This document shows positions 5,394-6,049 of a stretch of 6,049 nt of DNA, in pieces. Where the stretch lies: positions 1 to 6,049 of the forward strand of contig NZ_JADEXF010000251.1 of the NCBI RefSeq assembly GCF_015207245.1, given 5' to 3'. Both the position numbers and the translations under genes were made by a program. Within the stretch, counting starts at the first letter, position 1. Each line of letters starts with the position of its first letter. This stretch comes from Nostoc cf. edaphicum LEGE 07299 (GTDB lineage Bacteria > Cyanobacteriota > Cyanobacteriia > Cyanobacteriales > Nostocaceae). The notes beneath the pieces were generated by a model. The model saw only the letters and a program-made list of their open reading frames with translations, made no database searches and was not told the origin of the DNA.

Positions 5394-5484
5394 AGGACTT
5401 ACGCAAAATAATGAAAAAACGAACCGCCAAGGACGCAAAGGACGCGGAGAAATAAGAGTTTTAGAGAGTTATTGCGTAAGTCCT
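5394..5484. mobile_element. Inner MITE, 91 bp, with perfect 13-bp terminal inverted repeats
   Basis: AGGACTTACGCAA (5394-5406) and TTGCGTAAGTCCT (5472-5484) are perfect inverted repeats. The interior holds ACCGCCAAGGACGCAAAGGACGCGGAG-type sequence, which I recall as frequent in Nostoc/Anabaena intergenic DNA, and no coding frame. AAAAG lies one base outside each end (5388-5392 and 5486-5490) and may be a 5-bp target duplication, though it is low-complexity. Mobilisation would need a transposase supplied from elsewhere, since none is encoded in this window. Confidence 0.8.
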
Positions 5485-5496
5485 GAAAAGAAAAAA

Positions 5497-5524
5497 CCTT
5501 TAACCTTTACCCCTTAACCTTTTC
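5497..5524. repeat. Heptanucleotide tandem repeat (CCTTTAA type), four units
   Basis: Four successive 7-mers read CCTTTAA, CCTTTAC, CCCTTAA and CCTTTTC. Short tandemly repeated heptamers of this kind (STRR sequences) are well known from heterocystous cyanobacteria. They lie just right of the inner MITE. Confidence 0.6.
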
Positions 5525-5569
5525 CCAAAACCTGATTCAGAATAAAAAATGCACAAAGCGAGAAGTATT

Positions 5570-5663
5570 AGATACCAATAGGCATTACCGTGCCACTACC
5601 TTGAGAAAAATCTCACATCGCGCTAGTCTTCATTGACGTAACTGCACGCTGTAACATTAGGCG
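5570..5663. promoter_or_regulatory. Leader region of the GH116 gene
   Basis: This is the rest of the 550-bp non-coding gap, just before the glucosidase start. It contains a small inverted repeat TGAGA-AAAA-TCTCA at 5602-5615. TTGACG at 5633-5638 resembles a -35 box, but a -10 at normal spacing would lie on top of the start codon, so I do not call a promoter. An AGG at 5659-5661 is a weak and very close ribosome binding site. Confidence 0.25.
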
Positions 5664-6049
5664 ATGACAAATCAACTCTCTCCAGAAATTCCCTCTTGCA
5701 CTTGGAGCCGTCCCATCGGCTTAGGCTGGGATAAACCTTATACAGTCCGCTATGCAAGTAATATTGATGATGGCCCTTGGCATGGTATGCCTTTAGGGGG
5801 CTTTGGTGCAGGTTGCATCGGTCGTTCTTCACGGGGAGACTTTAACCTGTGGCACATCGACGGCGGTGAGCATACCTTCAAAAACATTCCCGCTTGTCAA
5901 TTCAGTGTGTTTGAATCCAATAGCACATCTTCCCAAGCCTATGCTTTATCTACCCAAGCGCCCGATGATGGCACTCTCAAAGCGTGGCAATGGTATCCGA
6001 CAACTGCCGCCACAGAGGGAACGGGCGATTATCACGCGCTATATCCACG
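5664..6049 (+). CDS. GH116-family (GBA2-like) beta-glucosidase / glucosylceramidase, N-terminal part, truncated by window edge
   Basis: The frame from ATG5664 stays open to the window end (128 complete codons). Residues 13-30 (TWSRPIGLGWDKPYTVRY) lead to MPLGGFGAGCIGRSSRGDFNLW (42-63) and HIDGGEHTFKNIPACQFSVF (64-83). The PLGG.G.G.I.R..RG.F..W signature is the conserved N-terminal beta-sandwich motif of GBA2-type non-lysosomal glucosylceramidases (glycoside hydrolase family 116). Family members hydrolyse beta-glucosides; the catalytic residues sit in the C-terminal (alpha/alpha)6 barrel, outside the window, so activity and substrate cannot be checked. There is no signal peptide, which suggests a cytoplasmic enzyme. 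The start is supported by the short N-terminus before the conserved block, although the ribosome binding site is weak. It is transcribed divergently from the STAND-WD40 gene across 550 bp of repeat-rich DNA and is probably unrelated to it in function. Confidence 0.87.
   Translation, partial: MTNQLSPEIPSCTWSRPIGLGWDKPYTVRYASNIDDGPWHGMPLGGFGAGCIGRSSRGDFNLWHIDGGEHTFKNIPACQFSVFESNSTSSQAYALSTQAPDDGTLKAWQWYPTTAATEGTGDYHALYP

Larger units (their letters stand above)
5374..5569. mobile_element. Possible outer MITE with 11-bp terminal inverted repeats, interrupted by a second MITE
   Basis: AATACTTCTCG at 5374-5384 has its exact reverse complement CGAGAAGTATT at 5559-5569. Between them lie the inner element (5394-5484), a heptanucleotide array and AT-rich sequence, and no open frame, as expected for a non-autonomous miniature element. 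ACCAAT occurs just outside both ends (5366-5371 and 5574-5579), but at unequal distances, so it is only a weak target-duplication candidate. The 11-bp match could also be chance or a separate repeat. Confidence 0.5.

Noticed and set aside
5623..5832. Minus-strand open frame of 69 codons
   Set aside because: It is antisense to the GH116 N-terminus, whose plus-strand frame encodes the strongly conserved PLGGFGAG block.

Overview
The window looks like chromosomal or plasmid DNA of a filamentous, Nostoc/Anabaena-like cyanobacterium. The evidence is a HIP1 octamer (GCGATCGC), a CCTTTAA-type heptanucleotide array, miniature inverted-repeat elements, long intergenic stretches filled with degenerate repeats, and a gene set typical of that group: caspase-like protease, STAND NTPase with WD40 repeats, Trypco1/CU044_2847 protein and a GH116 glucosidase. 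The assignment to Nostocales is inference; no rRNA or other phylogenetic marker is present.

Layout. Positions 1-400 (minus) hold the N-terminal 133 codons of a caspase-like (peptidase C14) protein that runs off the left edge before its catalytic cysteine. Divergent from it, 67 bp away, 468-845 (plus) encodes a 125-residue Trypco1/CU044_2847-family protein. Positions 846-1250 are filled by a composite repeat: a GCGATGTCT...GGGCTAC element followed by a degenerate 21-bp tandem array that runs into the 3' end of the next gene. Positions 1213-1686 (minus) encode a 157-residue helical protein of unknown function. Positions 1687-2047 are intergenic and carry a second, shorter copy of the composite repeat.

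Positions 2048-5113 (minus) encode a 1021-residue protein: 30 residues of caspase-domain N-terminus, fused directly to the Walker B segment of an nSTAND1-type NTPase, then a winged-helix-like region and 13 near-identical 42-residue WD40 blades. The caspase catalytic residues and the Walker A P-loop are both absent, so the gene looks like the product of an in-frame internal deletion of a caspase-nSTAND-WD40 protein that kept a long open frame. Positions 5114-5663 are non-coding, with a palindrome, another GCGATGTCT repeat copy and what appear to be two nested MITEs. Positions 5664-6049 (plus) are the start of a GH116 (GBA2-like) beta-glucosidase, cut by the right edge.

How the genes may work together. 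Caspase-like proteases, Trypco1 proteins and STAND-WD40 proteins are all associated in the literature with bacterial conflict or regulated-cell-death systems, so the left 5.1 kb could be a remnant or variant of such an island. The most informative points are the divergent caspase/Trypco1 pair, the in-frame loss of both the protease core and the P-loop from the large STAND protein, the 7+6 division of its blades by top-face residue type, and the frame-preserving 21-bp array. The GH116 gene looks like an unrelated metabolic neighbour.
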